41,638 nt of DNA, taken from NCBI GenBank assembly GCA_000405685.1, contig ASPF01000015.1, positions 18,246-59,883 on the forward strand, written 5' to 3'. This document shows positions 41,519 to 41,638 of this stretch, piece after piece. Both the position numbers and the translations under genes were made by a program. This stretch comes from Candidatus Geocrenenecus sp. JGI 0000106-J15 (GTDB lineage: Archaea > Thermoproteota > Nitrososphaeria_A > Caldarchaeales > Wolframiiraptoraceae). The stretch's first letter is position 1. Each line of letters begins with the position of its first letter. The notes beneath the pieces were generated by a model that saw nothing but the letters and a program-made list of their open reading frames with translations, was not told where the DNA came from and made no database searches.

Positions 41519-41638
41519 ATCGTAATTATAGGTGTTTATGTTGAAAAGACCTCTTGTACTTTATTATATCCTCCGAGAGAAGAAGGAGAATCGAGAGGCT
41601 GGTTCTTATAATATTTTCTAAACTAATCTTCCCCTTTA

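Noticed and set aside
41529..41625. Short plus-strand ORF at the right edge
   Set aside because: About 31 codons, no ribosome-binding site, no recognisable motif.
1..41638. CRISPR array, insertion sequence or replication origin
   Set aside because: No regularly spaced repeats, transposase gene, terminal repeats or Orc1/Cdc6 gene were found.

Overview
The window is a low-GC archaeal chromosome segment. The supporting genes are ribosomal proteins L12/P1, L10/P0, L1 and L11, archaeal NusG/Spt5, SecE, aEF-1beta, FEN-1, Cdc48/VAT, A-type ATP synthase subunits, PINA, endonuclease Q and two intron-bearing tRNA genes whose introns fit the bulge-helix-bulge (BHB) rule. Gene content (terminal-oxidase-like genes, complex I-type nuoBCD, PINA, thiamine genes, short P0) suits a thermophilic member of the TACK/Thermoproteota side of the Archaea. 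I cannot place it to order from this stretch. Many genes start at TTG, and several appear to be transcribed leaderless from a TATA box about 26 bp upstream.

Layout. 1-3.7 kb: truncated thiL, a DPM1-like glycosyltransferase, a dolichol/phytol-kinase-like membrane enzyme, tRNA-Thr(CGT), a small membrane protein and endonuclease Q. 3.9-8.2 kb: an AbrB-like protein, a winged-helix membrane protein, an MFS transporter and class II fumarase. 8.4-19.5 kb: the classical secE-nusG-rpl11-rpl1-rpl10-rpl12-alaS cluster, heavily rearranged. The rpl12-alaS part is inverted and carries a secreted propeller-like protein, and a three-gene cassette (heme-copper oxidoreductase subunits I and II plus an HTH regulator) sits between rpl1 and rpl10. 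19.7-27.1 kb: a small zinc-finger protein, aEF-1beta, Cdc48, a small winged-helix protein, FEN-1, Trm5-family methyltransferase, a small CxxC protein and PINA. 27.2-32.6 kb: ThiD-ThiN fusion, P-loop protein, cyclic-2,3-diphosphoglycerate-synthetase family protein, ThiW, GtrA and endonuclease IV. 32.7-37.1 kb: zinc ribbon, ATP synthase subunits C and H, tRNA-Gln(TTG) with two introns, and nuoD-nuoC-nuoB. 37.2-41.6 kb: rhomboid protease, GATase-like protein, M28 peptidase and a sugar-type substrate-binding protein.

The most unusual item is the heme-copper cassette at 14468-17315. Subunit I looks B-family but has no helix-VI His or Tyr at the expected place (Asp274 and Asp278 instead). Subunit II has lost both CuA cysteines (Ser168, Ser172) and the first CuA histidine (Tyr128). 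That fits a nitric-oxide-reductase-like or otherwise non-canonical enzyme better than an oxygen reductase, and it is preceded by an HTH regulator with a CxxC motif and by inverted repeats in its promoter region. The second standout is tRNA-Gln, whose two introns look related to one another and one of which is perfectly complementary over 8 nt to the D-loop exon next to the other splice site.
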